Source of the DNA: Opitutia bacterium
Lineage (GTDB): Bacteria > Verrucomicrobiota > Verrucomicrobiia > Opitutales > Opitutaceae
NCBI GenBank assembly: GCA_016187945.1
Contig: JACPIT010000005.1
Coordinates: forward strand, 992,001 to 1,056,000
Direction of reading: 5' to 3'
Length of the DNA stretch: 64,000 bases
The notes under the pieces: model-generated
What the model was told of the DNA's origin: nothing
Databases searched by the model: none
Seen by the model: the letters and a program-made list of their open reading frames with translations, nothing else
Translations under genes and position numbers: made by a program
In this document: in pieces, positions 17,843 through 27,238 of the stretch
Position numbering within the stretch: position 1 is the first letter of the stretch
How the letters are laid out: every line of letters begins with the position of its first letter

Positions 17843-18394
17843 ATGGGCGCTCTCCTTCCCCCTTCGACGCTGCGCTATTCGCGCGGAGTGAACCCTCGCC
17901 GAAACTTGCCGACGGCGTCCAAACGCGGCGAAAGTAATTTTCTGCGAGCGTTCGAGCGCGCCTATCTCGGTTCGCTTTCGCAAGGGCTCGCCCGTGCGGA
18001 GTTCGATCTAAGTGGTTACGGCATCGCCGACCTCGTATGGGTTTCGTGGCAGTCGAACCGGCGGCCGGACGAGGCCACTGCCGTCGGGTTTGCCGAGCGA
18101 CCAAAGGTGCAGATTGTCGCGTTCGAGTTGAAGCTTCAGGATTGGCGACGGGCGTTGCGGCAAGCGTTTCGCTACAGCTATTTTGCGAATCTCGCTATGG
18201 TGGTCGTCCCTCCGGCAGTTGCCCGACGGGCGCAACTGGCGCATTTTCGGCAGCTTGGCGTCGGGCTATGGACGTTTGACGCTGAGACTGGACGTATCCG
18301 CCGGTGCTTTACGCCCCGCAAGCGTCAACCTCGGAGCGCGGTTGCTCAACAGAAGGCGCTCGCCTCATTGCTCGCTCTAGCGAAGCTCCGCTAG
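17843..18394 (+). CDS. PD-(D/E)XK nuclease-like protein
   Basis: 183 residues. The pattern GIADLVWVSW (Asp63), then VQIVAFELKLQDWRRAL with Glu95-x-Lys97, is the metal-binding core of the PD-(D/E)XK fold. The following helix and strand (QAFRYSYFANLAMVVVP) fit the fold. Nuclease activity is likely but not certain, because some members are inactive. The start at 17843 has an AAGG ribosome-binding site. It converges on the unknown gene at 18377, with 18 bp overlap. Its composition is less GC-rich than argD and argF. It is the first member of a three-gene cassette inserted in the arginine cluster. Confidence 0.7.
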   Translation: MGALLPPSTLRYSRGVNPRRNLPTASKRGESNFLRAFERAYLGSLSQGLARAEFDLSGYGIADLVWVSWQSNRRPDEATAVGFAERPKVQIVAFELKLQDWRRALRQAFRYSYFANLAMVVVPPAVARRAQLAHFRQLGVGLWTFDAETGRIRRCFTPRKRQPRSAVAQQKALASLLALAKLR

Positions 18395-19579
18395 CTCGAC
18401 AAAAAGGTCCAGTCCTTCGCCGAGTCCAGCTAGGTGTCGTCCGTCGGATTTGGAATCGAGACGGAGCGGGCTGCGTTCTGCGATCAGTCCGTAGACCTCT
18501 TGGGCTCGGAGGAGCGCCTGCCGGCAGCGTGCGAGCCCTTCATGGATGTCTTCACGCACGAGCGAAGCGTGGAGGTGTTGGAGCGCTTCCCACGTTTGCA
18601 GCGCTTCCGCGTGTCGACCCGCTTGGTCCGCATCGACGAAGAGTTCGTCGGACGGCAAATCATTCAGAATTTCGGGAACTGCGGTGCGGAGCGCGTCCAC
18701 CTCAAACGCGGTTAGGCGATTCAGCAGCGCACAACTCAGGTAACGTGTGAGCGGCTGCCGGCCACGGCTCGGTTCGGGGTTGAATCGGTTCAGACTGAAC
18801 GCCCGCAGGTTCGCCCACCAGCCAGTGGCACCAGCATAGGCGCCGGCGACGCCGAGGAAGGGCGAGGCGAGGTCGGCATAACCGTTGATTACTCGGAAGC
18901 CATTTACCGCCAACGTGTGATTCAAGAGCATCCAGCCCGCCACGACATCGGTGTGGTAAACTTCGGCGCGCGCGTCCGCTTGGTTTACGGCGACGAGGAG
19001 ATAGAAACCATCGGGCGGATTATCCAGCGCTGTGATGTCCTCCAGGAATTCCACCAGTTCCGCCCGGTCCAACAGCGCGTCGCGCGATAGCGCGAGCGTG
19101 GCGTAAACGGGCGGCGTGAACCCTTCCTGCATCGCGACGCTCTTCGCGTGGCGGATGAAGTGTTTGGCGATGACCGCCTCGACTGAATTGCAGGAGCCGG
19201 GAATGACGATGTTCGGGGCGATGAGACCCGTGAGGTCATGGCCGGCTTGAAAGGTGAGCGCCCGGGCCAAATCATCGCGGACCCGGCTTTCGCTCTCTAG
19301 TTGGCTCCGGCGACGGGGCGTTAGGTAGTGCCGGCCATAATCCTCCAAGAGGCTCCCCAATCGGCTGTCAGGATTTCCTGCGAGAAAGCATGCGTAGTAT
19401 TGCGGGTCGAACAGGCGTTCGGCCTCGGCCGACTCACCAGCGAATTCGGCCAGCCGGCCCGCGAGTTTTTCCAACGGCAAATCACGGGGACTAAGGATCA
19501 CGCCATCGAGCGAGCCATTGCGCAGGCCGTCTCGGACTTTGTCGCCGTTTTGAAAACCATGTTGTGCGAGCAATTTCAT
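18377..19579 (-). CDS. Uncharacterised protein coupled to a Ser/Thr kinase
   Basis: 400 residues, soluble, with no signal peptide. The N-terminal GSLDGVILSPRDLPLEKLA followed by LFDPQYY, and later APNIVIPG, FYLLVAVN and GFRVINGYADLASPFLGVAG, have the strand-then-loop rhythm of a (beta/alpha)8 barrel, but I do not recognise the family and no catalytic set can be assigned. Its ATG overlaps the kinase stop by 4 bases (ATGA), so the two are translationally coupled and probably act together. It could be the kinase substrate or an effector enzyme. Its 3' end overlaps that of the nuclease-like gene. Confidence 0.65.
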   Translation of the reverse strand: MKLLAQHGFQNGDKVRDGLRNGSLDGVILSPRDLPLEKLAGRLAEFAGESAEAERLFDPQYYACFLAGNPDSRLGSLLEDYGRHYLTPRRRSQLESESRVRDDLARALTFQAGHDLTGLIAPNIVIPGSCNSVEAVIAKHFIRHAKSVAMQEGFTPPVYATLALSRDALLDRAELVEFLEDITALDNPPDGFYLLVAVNQADARAEVYHTDVVAGWMLLNHTLAVNGFRVINGYADLASPFLGVAGAYAGATGWWANLRAFSLNRFNPEPSRGRQPLTRYLSCALLNRLTAFEVDALRTAVPEILNDLPSDELFVDADQAGRHAEALQTWEALQHLHASLVREDIHEGLARCRQALLRAQEVYGLIAERSPLRLDSKSDGRHLAGLGEGLDLFVELAELR

Positions 19580-20484
19580 GCCGGATTCTCCAGTCGTTGG
19601 ATCAATTGCGCGAGATTACCGCGGAGCATCGGCTGCTTCTTGAGCAACTGGTCGATCAAGGCGGAAAACTCGGCAGAAATCTCCGGTCGCAAGTCGCGGA
19701 GCGACCGCGGCGGCGCGCGAATGGCGCGCGACAGTGTCATCACGAGGTCGTCACCTTGGCGGGCGATGGGATGTTCACGGGTTGCGTATTCGAAGACAGT
19801 GAGGCCAGCGGTGTAGAGGTCGGTGCGGTAGGTGAGACGGTCGCGAAAATCGAGGTTCGCCATTTCCGGCGCGAAGTAGCGATAGGTCGCCGGTGGCATG
19901 CGCTGTGAGGCTTCGTAGGTGAGGGAGGCTTCCGTCACGTCGTAGGCGATACCGAGGTCGAGGAGAACGAATGGTCGGTCCACCCGGGCAAGCTTCACCA
20001 CATTACCGGGTTTTATGTCGCGGTGAATGGTGTTCAGTTCGGAAATGGCCCGAATCGCGCGCAGCAGCGAGAGCAGGAGTTGGCGGCATTCCGTTTCCGA
20101 AGGCAGCGGCGCAGCCACCGGACCGCGGATCATCTGCCAAAGGTCTGGACCGTCGAGCCACTCTTCCGAGTAGCCAATGTATTCGGTCCCCGCGATTGTT
20201 TCCGTGCGGGCGTCAATCGACCCCAATTTGACCACTTCCGGGGTCGTGACGCGGGCGAGCAATTGCACTTCGCGCATGACTCGTCCGAGTTGTTCCCTGC
20301 GGATGCCCTGTTCACGGTCACTGGCGCCGCTGGCGGGCAGGAAGAGAAGTTTGAACGCTTCCTCCCCGCGCGCCGTTTGTGCGCGGTAGACCGCTTTGAA
20401 GCCGCCAGCGGTCAGGAACTGCAGCGTGCGCAACTCGGGATAAGCTTGGAGAATCGCAGATTCGGCAGGAGGTTGGAACGACAT
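19576..20484 (-). CDS. Hanks-type serine/threonine protein kinase
   Basis: 302 residues, a stand-alone kinase domain with no membrane segment or sensor domain. The glycine loop LTAGGFKAVYRA (24-35) is less Gly-rich than usual. Other elements are the ATP-binding Lys45, the alpha-C Glu72, the catalytic loop HRDIKPGN (154-161), the metal-binding DLG (176-178) in place of DFG, and APE (205-207), so activity is expected. The ATG at 20484 gives a full domain; upstream in-frame sequence is not kinase-like. It is divergent from argF and coupled downstream to the unknown 400-residue gene. Confidence 0.88.
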   Translation of the reverse strand: MSFQPPAESAILQAYPELRTLQFLTAGGFKAVYRAQTARGEEAFKLLFLPASGASDREQGIRREQLGRVMREVQLLARVTTPEVVKLGSIDARTETIAGTEYIGYSEEWLDGPDLWQMIRGPVAAPLPSETECRQLLLSLLRAIRAISELNTIHRDIKPGNVVKLARVDRPFVLLDLGIAYDVTEASLTYEASQRMPPATYRYFAPEMANLDFRDRLTYRTDLYTAGLTVFEYATREHPIARQGDDLVMTLSRAIRAPPRSLRDLRPEISAEFSALIDQLLKKQPMLRGNLAQLIQRLENPA

Positions 20485-20622
20485 ATTACGCTCGACGTAG
20501 CCGTCAGCTTTGGCTCCCGGTGCGCCCGGGGAAAGCTCCAATTGTGATCGGCGCACCTCTTGGATCTCGTTGCTTTTTGCTCTGGCGCAGTGGGGCGGCG
20601 GCGACTTAATCGGACAGTTTCC

Positions 20623-21561
20623 ATGAGACACTTCCTCAAGGACACCGACTTCACCCGCGCCGAGGTGGCGCAGATTTTCGATCTCGCGGCGCGCCTCAAG
20701 CGCGAGCGCGGCTCGCACGAGAAGCCGCTCGCCGGGCAGACGTGGGCACTGATCTTCTCCAAGAGCAGCACGCGCACGCGCGTGTCGTTCGAGGTCGGCA
20801 TCCACGAGCTCGGTGGCAATCCGCTTTTTCTCAATCGCAACGACATCCAGATCGGTCGCGGCGAATCCGTCGAGGACACCGCGAAGGTGCTCTCGCGCTT
20901 CGTGCACGGCCTGATCGTGCGCACCTACGAGCAGAGCGAGGTCGAGCGCCTCGCTACCGCCGGCACGATTCCGATCATGAACGCGCTGACGGATTTCCTG
21001 CACCCGTGCCAGATCTACACCGACGCGTTCACGATGACCGAGCGTTGGGCCGGCAACGGCGACCGCTTCGCCTCGCTGAAGGGCCGCAAGATCGCGTTCC
21101 TCGGCGACACGGCGTGCAACATGGCCTACTCGTGGATTCTCGGCGCGGCGCTCTTCGGCATGAAGATCAGCCTCGCGGGCCCGGCGCAATTCGCTCCCGG
21201 CGCGGACATCGACGCTCAGCTCGCGAAGGACGGCCTGCCGAAGAATTACCACTTCACGACCGATCCGTTCGAGGCCGTGAAGGACGCCGACGTCGTCTAC
21301 ACCGACGTCTGGGTGTCGATGGGCAAGGAGGAGGAGACGAAGGAGCGCATCCGCGTGATGTCGCCGTATCAGGTCACCGCGAAGCTCTTCGCCGCTGCCA
21401 AGCCCGACGCGTATTTCATGCACTGCCTCCCGGCGCACGCCGGCGAGGAAGTCGAGCAAGCGGTGCTGGATAATCCGCGCTGCATCATTTTCGACGAGGC
21501 CGAGAATCGCCTGCACGTGCAGAAGGCCATCATGGCCACGCTCGCGGCGGCGCGCCGGTAA
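20623..21561 (+). CDS. argF: Ornithine carbamoyltransferase
   Basis: 312 residues. It makes citrulline from ornithine and carbamoyl phosphate. The carbamoyl-phosphate loop SKSSTRTRVSFEVG, DFLHPCQIYTD, and the ornithine-binding Cys in FMHCLPAHAG are all present. The ATG at 20623 gives the family N-terminus (MRHFLKDTDFTRAEV); the frame extends upstream without similarity. It resumes the arginine cluster after the kinase cassette, whose kinase is transcribed away from it. Its stop is directly followed by a REPIN. Confidence 0.96.
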   Translation: MRHFLKDTDFTRAEVAQIFDLAARLKRERGSHEKPLAGQTWALIFSKSSTRTRVSFEVGIHELGGNPLFLNRNDIQIGRGESVEDTAKVLSRFVHGLIVRTYEQSEVERLATAGTIPIMNALTDFLHPCQIYTDAFTMTERWAGNGDRFASLKGRKIAFLGDTACNMAYSWILGAALFGMKISLAGPAQFAPGADIDAQLAKDGLPKNYHFTTDPFEAVKDADVVYTDVWVSMGKEEETKERIRVMSPYQVTAKLFAAAKPDAYFMHCLPAHAGEEVEQAVLDNPRCIIFDEAENRLHVQKAIMATLAAARR

Positions 21562-21656
21562 GTAGCGCCGGTCTCTGACCGGCGAAAGTATATCCTCGCG
21601 CGCGAATCGTGTTCGCGATCGCCCTCTCAAACACGCCGGTCGCAGACCGGCGCTAC
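21562..21656. repeat. REPIN filling the argF/pseudopilin gap
   Basis: Starts GTAGCGCCGGTCTCTGACCG on the base after the argF stop and ends CTAC. The CTA at 21653-21655 is the TAG stop of the convergent pseudopilin gene. The arms fold as hairpins and could terminate transcription from both sides. Confidence 0.9.
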
Positions 21657-22153
21657 TGCTCGAGAATCAGCGTCACGCGATTCGACTGCGTCTTCTGAAA
21701 GCGCCCCGTGCCCAGATTGCCGTCGTCGAGCTTGGCATCGATCTCTTCGAGCTGTTCGTCGGTGCAAGTCAGGCTGGAAATCGAGATGCCGGCGGCCACG
21801 CCGCTCATGTTGCGATCCCAGTTCCAGCGTCCGCCAATCGTCGTGGTGGCTTGCCACACCGCGGTCTTGAAGTCGCCGGCCATCGACACGGGTGCGGACG
21901 GCACCACGCCGCCGCCGGAATTGTTCGGCCAGAAACCGTTTTGCAGCGCGTAGGTCTCGAACGCCTGTGCGAACACGCGAAAATCGTTCGCGACGCGGGC
22001 GTTTTGCGCGGCACGTTGGACGCGCTGCATCGCCGGGATCGCGAGCGCGGCGAGCAGGCCGATGATGACGACGACAATCATGATTTCGACGAGCGTGAAG
22101 CCGGGCGAGCGGAAGTCGCGGCGGCGCGAGCGGGCGGGGGAGAGCGTGCGCAT
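21653..22153 (-). CDS. Type II/IV pilin-like prepilin
   Basis: 166 residues. A short basic leader ends in Gly before FTLVEIMIVVVIIGLLAALA, the class III signal of prepilins, cleaved by prepilin peptidase after Gly; the Glu five residues after the cleavage site is present. The globular part is short and G-type pseudopilin-like (ATTTIGGRWNWDRN). It may be a minor pilin or a type II secretion pseudopilin. No secretion genes are adjacent; isolated genes of this kind are common in Verrucomicrobiota. Its stop lies inside the REPIN at 21562-21656. It is divergent from argG. Confidence 0.88.
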   Translation of the reverse strand: MRTLSPARSRRRDFRSPGFTLVEIMIVVVIIGLLAALAIPAMQRVQRAAQNARVANDFRVFAQAFETYALQNGFWPNNSGGGVVPSAPVSMAGDFKTAVWQATTTIGGRWNWDRNMSGVAAGISISSLTCTDEQLEEIDAKLDDGNLGTGRFQKTQSNRVTLILEQ

Positions 22154-22303
22154 GACAGGTCTTTGAGTTGCCGTCACTATGCTCCCGCTCGCTCCGGCGT
22201 GCGAGTCGCGAAGGGTCAAAGCCCCGTGAAACGCGCCGCGCAAAATTGACCTATTTTTATTTTGCGAGCGCGGCGCGCCCGGTCTCACACTGCGCGCTCT
22301 ACC

Positions 22304-23530
<1,227 letters not shown>

Positions 23531-23760
23531 GCGCGCACTGACTCCGATCTCCCGCGAGCGGCGCCCGAACGGCGCCCGCTAGCGGGCTGGCCCACTCTCG
23601 CGCTTTTCAGTCTTGGAATTTCGAAGGGAAATCGGGGCCAACTGCATGAGTCCGGCTGAGCGTCGCGACTTTGCGTTGTGTCAGGGAGGAACTCGTTCGT
23701 TCGCCCTAATCTCACGGCGGCCCGGGCTTCGTTCGCCGAGTCGCTTTTTTGCGGCGTCGT

Positions 23761-23849
23761 GTAGGACCGGCTTCAGCCGGTCCCGTCGATCTACGTGCTG
23801 GCCACGCTCGCGATTACGTCCCCGCTGGGCCGGCTGAAGCCGCCCCTAC
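23761..23849. repeat. REPIN, GTAGGACCGGCTTCAGCCGG family
   Basis: Inverted units GTAGGACCGGCTTCAGCCGG and GGCCGGCTGAAGCCGCCCCTAC. It belongs to the same family as the elements at 48765 and 54968. Confidence 0.85.
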
Positions 23850-23865
23850 CGCACGCGCTCGAGCT

Positions 23866-23938
23866 GTAGGAGCGGCTTTACGCCGCGACGGGTTCGAAGC
23901 GTTTGCCGCGCTCGGTCGCGGCGTAAAGCCGCTCCTAC
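23866..23938. repeat. REPIN, GTAGGAGCGGCTTTACGCCG family
   Basis: Inverted units GTAGGAGCGGCTTTACGCCG and CGGCGTAAAGCCGCTCCTAC. Same family as the elements at 28800, 33529 and 42252. Confidence 0.9.
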
Positions 23939-23985
23939 AATTGCCGCTGCGTGCCGCCGTCCCCGGCGGCGAGGCCGGCCAGGCG

Positions 23986-24627
23986 TCACGCCTGGATCAA
24001 TCCGCGGCGGATGGCGTAGCGCACGAGGTCGGTCTGCGTTTGCAGGTTCAGTTTGCGCATGAGGTTCGCGCGGTGCGTCTCGGCGGTGCGGGCGCTGATA
24101 AAAAGTTTTTCCGCGATCTCGGCGGCGCCGAGGCCTTCGGCGGCGAGTTGCATCACCTCGCGCTCGCGCGGCGAGAGCGTGTTGTAGGGATCGCTCGAGT
24201 CGGGCGTCTTCACGGCGAGCGCCGTGATCGCCCACTCGGTGAGCGGCGCGCTGAGGAAACGGCGACCGGCGAGGACTTCCTGCGTGGCCTTCACGATCTC
24301 GTCGGACTCGGAACCTTTCAAAATGTAGGCCGACGCGCCGCTGCGGAGCGCCTCGATGACGTAGGGCTCGTCGTTGTGCATCGAGAGCACGAGCACTTTC
24401 GTGTTCGGGCTCGTGATGCGGATTTGGCGGAGCGCTTCGAGGCCGTGCAGGCGCGGCAACGACAGGTCGAGAAACATCAGGTGCGGTTTGTGTTTCTCGG
24501 CGAGTTGCACGGCGGAGAGGCCGTCGGCGACCTCGGCGACGATCGTGAAACGTCCGTCGGCTTGCAGCACGCTGCGCACGCCGCGGCGGACGATTTCGTG
24601 GTCGTCGGCGAGGATGACGGTGGTCAT
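23986..24627 (-). CDS. NarL/LuxR-type response regulator
   Basis: 213 residues. An N-terminal receiver domain has the acidic pair at residues 8-9, phospho-acceptor Asp54 (MFLDLSLP) and the switch Lys in AYILKGSE. A C-terminal LuxR-type helix-turn-helix (about 145-205) has LSPREREVMQLAAEG and ISARTAETHRANLMRKL. It would bind promoter DNA when phosphorylated by the upstream kinase, whose stop it overlaps by 4 bases (ATGA). Target genes are not identifiable. The ATG at 24627 gives the family N-terminus. Confidence 0.95.
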   Translation of the reverse strand: MTTVILADDHEIVRRGVRSVLQADGRFTIVAEVADGLSAVQLAEKHKPHLMFLDLSLPRLHGLEALRQIRITSPNTKVLVLSMHNDEPYVIEALRSGASAYILKGSESDEIVKATQEVLAGRRFLSAPLTEWAITALAVKTPDSSDPYNTLSPREREVMQLAAEGLGAAEIAEKLFISARTAETHRANLMRKLNLQTQTDLVRYAIRRGLIQA

Positions 24628-26165
24628 GCGGGGAGCGGTGCGACGCCGTTGGCGGCGAGCGGAAATTCGGCGGTGATGCGCGTGCCGGCGCCGGGCGTGG
24701 ACTGGATGTCGATGCGCCCGCCGGCGAGATTCACGCGTTCGCGGAGGCCGGCGAGACCGAGCGAATCGGTTTTCGCAAGGGCGCGGGTGACGTCGAAGCC
24801 GCGGCCGCGATCCGAAATCTCGACGATGAGCTGCTTGTCCTGATGCGTGATGGCGATGGCGGCCTGCTTCGCCTGCGCGTGGCGCGCGGCGTTGGTGAGC
24901 GCTTCCTGCACGATGCGGTAGACGACGGTCTCGAGTTCGCCGGGCAGACGGCCGGGCGGCAGGTCGGCGGCGAAATCGACTTCGATGCCGGTCTGCTTGG
25001 TGAATTGCTTCAGGTGCCACTCGATCGCGGGCTGCAGGCCGAGGTCGTCGAGCACGCGCGGGCGGTATTGCTGGGTGAGCGTGCGGACGTGTTCGAGCAG
25101 GTTGCCCGCGATGGTCATCGCTTCGGCGAAGTGCGTGCGCAGGGGAGTGTCGGTCGAGGCCTTGAGGCCGGCTTCGAGCTGGAGCTTGAGGCCGGTGAGG
25201 AGCTGGCCGATCTCGTCGTGCAGCTCGCGCGCGATGGCGCGGCGCTCGTCCTCCTGGATGCGCAGGAGTCGCAGCGAGAGCGCCTGGAGCTCGCGGGTGC
25301 GCGCGATGACCTGTGCTTCGAGCGAGCGGTTGAGCGTCTCGAGTTCCTTCTGGAGTCGCGCGTTTTGCCGTTCGGTCTCGGCGCGGCGCAGGATGCTGTT
25401 GAGCGAGAAGACTACCTCGGTGAGGTAGTCGGGTTTTTGCAGAATGAAATCCTGCGCGCCGAGCTTGAAGGCGGCGATCGCGGTCTCGCCGTCGCTGCGC
25501 GAGGAGACGAGCACGACGGGCAAGTGCGCGGCGTTCGAGTGGATTTGCCGCAGCACTTCGAGCGGTTTCGTGTTGTGCGGGTTCGGGCCGATGACGATGG
25601 CGCTGGTGGGCGCGCCGGCGGCGAAGAATTGGTTCAGCTCGGCGGTGGTGCCGACGACGTAGAGCTCGAACTGCGGGGCGTGCGAGGCGAAGAACTCGCT
25701 GATGCTGCTCGCGAGCGCGGCGGAGCCTTCGATGAGCGTGACCGGATGCCGGCCGGGGAGCGACGCGGTGACGGGACGCTTCGCGCGCGCCTCGGCGTGA
25801 CGCGCCTGCACGCGTTTCACGATGTCGACGAGTTGGAGGAATTGCGGGGAAGTCTTGTCGACGCAGTCGGCGGCGCCGGCGCGGAGCGCGCGCACGGCGA
25901 GTTCGGTCTGGCCGTGGCCGGTGACCATCACGACGGGCGTGGGGTCGTTACGGCGCGCGAGTTCGCCGAGGATGTGCAGGCCGTCGGTGTCGGGCAGCAC
26001 GAGGTCGAGGAGCAGAATATCGTAGCCGCCGACCGCCATGCGTTCGAGGCAGCGGGTGCCGTTGGGGACGATTTCCAACTCCCAGTCGGGCGCGAAATGC
26101 TCGACGTAAGTGCGCACGATGCCGGCCACGTTCGGGTCGTCCTCGGCGTAAAGGGCACGGATCAT
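24624..26165 (-). CDS. Hybrid NarX/UhpB-type histidine kinase with receiver and pseudo-receiver
   Basis: 513 residues, cytoplasmic, no transmembrane segment. An intact receiver spans residues 1-125 (acidic pair 9-10, Asp54, Lys104). A second receiver-like domain spans about 140-260 and lacks both the acidic pair and the Asp (LIEGSAAL; AIVIGPNPHN), so it is a pseudo-receiver. A coiled coil leads to HisKA_3 with phospho-acceptor His316 (ARELHDEIGQL) and an HATPase domain (EALTNAARHA; DRGRGFD; GLAGLRERV). It probably phosphorylates the NarL-type regulator encoded directly downstream. Signal input through a receiver suggests it sits in a relay. Confidence 0.92.
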   Translation of the reverse strand: MIRALYAEDDPNVAGIVRTYVEHFAPDWELEIVPNGTRCLERMAVGGYDILLLDLVLPDTDGLHILGELARRNDPTPVVMVTGHGQTELAVRALRAGAADCVDKTSPQFLQLVDIVKRVQARHAEARAKRPVTASLPGRHPVTLIEGSAALASSISEFFASHAPQFELYVVGTTAELNQFFAAGAPTSAIVIGPNPHNTKPLEVLRQIHSNAAHLPVVLVSSRSDGETAIAAFKLGAQDFILQKPDYLTEVVFSLNSILRRAETERQNARLQKELETLNRSLEAQVIARTRELQALSLRLLRIQEDERRAIARELHDEIGQLLTGLKLQLEAGLKASTDTPLRTHFAEAMTIAGNLLEHVRTLTQQYRPRVLDDLGLQPAIEWHLKQFTKQTGIEVDFAADLPPGRLPGELETVVYRIVQEALTNAARHAQAKQAAIAITHQDKQLIVEISDRGRGFDVTRALAKTDSLGLAGLRERVNLAGGRIDIQSTPGAGTRITAEFPLAANGVAPLPA

Positions 26166-26428
26166 GGCCGCAGGTTATGGCGCAACCCGTTCTTCGGCAA
26201 GAGCGCGCCCAACACCCGAAATCGGGCGGAATTCGCGAGCCGGTTGGCCGGCGCTTATCGGCCGTTTTCGCGAGAACTTAAGGCAAATCTGCGGCTTGCA
26301 CGTGACTCCCGGAACCCCGCCCGGTCTCTCCCGCATGTCGCGCGGGAAACACCCTAGCGCAAAATGCGAGGCCGGGTCGCGTAGGGGCACGGATAATTGG
26401 AAATCGCGTTTTCGAGGATGCTGGTCGC

Positions 26429-26959
26429 ATGACAACGACCCGCACCCTCCTCCGCTACGCCGCCCTCACCCTCGCGGTCGTCGCGCTCACCCTCTCCGCC
26501 AGCGCCGGCATCAAGAGCCCGCGCCTCCTCACCAAGATCGCGCAGAACACCCCGGCGCCCGTCATCGTCGACAAGGGCAGCGAGATGAAGCTCGCCGAGA
26601 AGTCCGCGAAGGAAAACGGCGGCACCGCGCTCTGGGGCATCGGCCACTCGATGGAGCCGCTCTACGCGCCGGGCACCGCGGTCGTGGTCAAAGAGATCGG
26701 TTACGACGACATCAAGAAGGGCATGACCCTCGTCTACCGGAAGGCGAACGGCGGCCTCGTCGCCCACAGCGTGATCGATGAAGATCGCCGCGGCTACGTC
26801 GTCCAGGGCGTCAACAACGACGAGCCGGACGCGGTTTCCGTGAACGAGAAGAACATCGTCGGCGTGATCGTCGCCGCCTACAGCGCCAACACCGGCGGCT
26901 TCCACCAGACGATGGCGATGAACAACACGAAGAACGCCAAGGTCGTCGCGATGCGCTAA
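26429..26959 (+). CDS. Secreted S26-type signal-peptidase-like protein
   Basis: 176 residues. An N-terminal signal peptide or anchor (LRYAALTLAVVALTLSASA) is followed by a domain with GHSMEPLYAPGTAVVV, where Ser74 matches the nucleophile of S24/S26 peptidases, then DDIKKGMTLVYR and LVAHSVI with His113. A Ser-His pair is the S26B (SipW/Sec11) arrangement rather than Ser-Lys, but the rest is much shorter than a signal peptidase and the protein appears exported. It may be a processing enzyme or an inactive relative. It stands alone. Confidence 0.7.
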   Translation: MTTTRTLLRYAALTLAVVALTLSASAGIKSPRLLTKIAQNTPAPVIVDKGSEMKLAEKSAKENGGTALWGIGHSMEPLYAPGTAVVVKEIGYDDIKKGMTLVYRKANGGLVAHSVIDEDRRGYVVQGVNNDEPDAVSVNEKNIVGVIVAAYSANTGGFHQTMAMNNTKNAKVVAMR

Positions 26960-27086
26960 GCTGCCCCCGCCGAACGAAACAAATCGAACTCATCGACCGA
27001 ACCGACCGCGCGAAAAGCCAGCTCGCCCAACCACTTTCACTCTCCCTCTCACTTTAGCTTTTAGGACTGACAGGTCCGTTGTCACA

Positions 27087-27122
27087 GGAGGCCGCGCAGG
27101 GGTGCGCGGCCTCCGCTTTTTC
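27087..27122 (+). terminator. Probable rho-independent terminator
   Basis: GGAGGCCGCGCA and TGCGCGGCCTCC arms with a short loop, followed by CTTTTTCC. It lies 127 bp after the S26-like gene, so it may belong to a longer 3' untranslated region. Confidence 0.7.
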
Positions 27123-27238
27123 CGGTCACGCAGCGCGCCGCGTGAGGTGAAGCCGGATCTCATTCTCGAAGTCAAAAATCGGACAACTTCGGTCCCGCGC
27201 ACTTCACCGCGCCGGGGACGAGACGAGTAGCGGAGGGC

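Larger units (their letters stand above)
23531..23985. other. Intergenic stretch with two REPINs, no gene
   Basis: Between argG and the response regulator gene. The first 230 bp show no gene, hairpin terminator or promoter I can defend. The rest is two REPINs back to back (23761-23849 and 23866-23938) and a short spacer. Confidence 0.7.

Noticed and set aside
23613-23837. Small plus-strand open frame after argG
   Set aside because: It runs into a REPIN and shows no family or ribosome-binding site.
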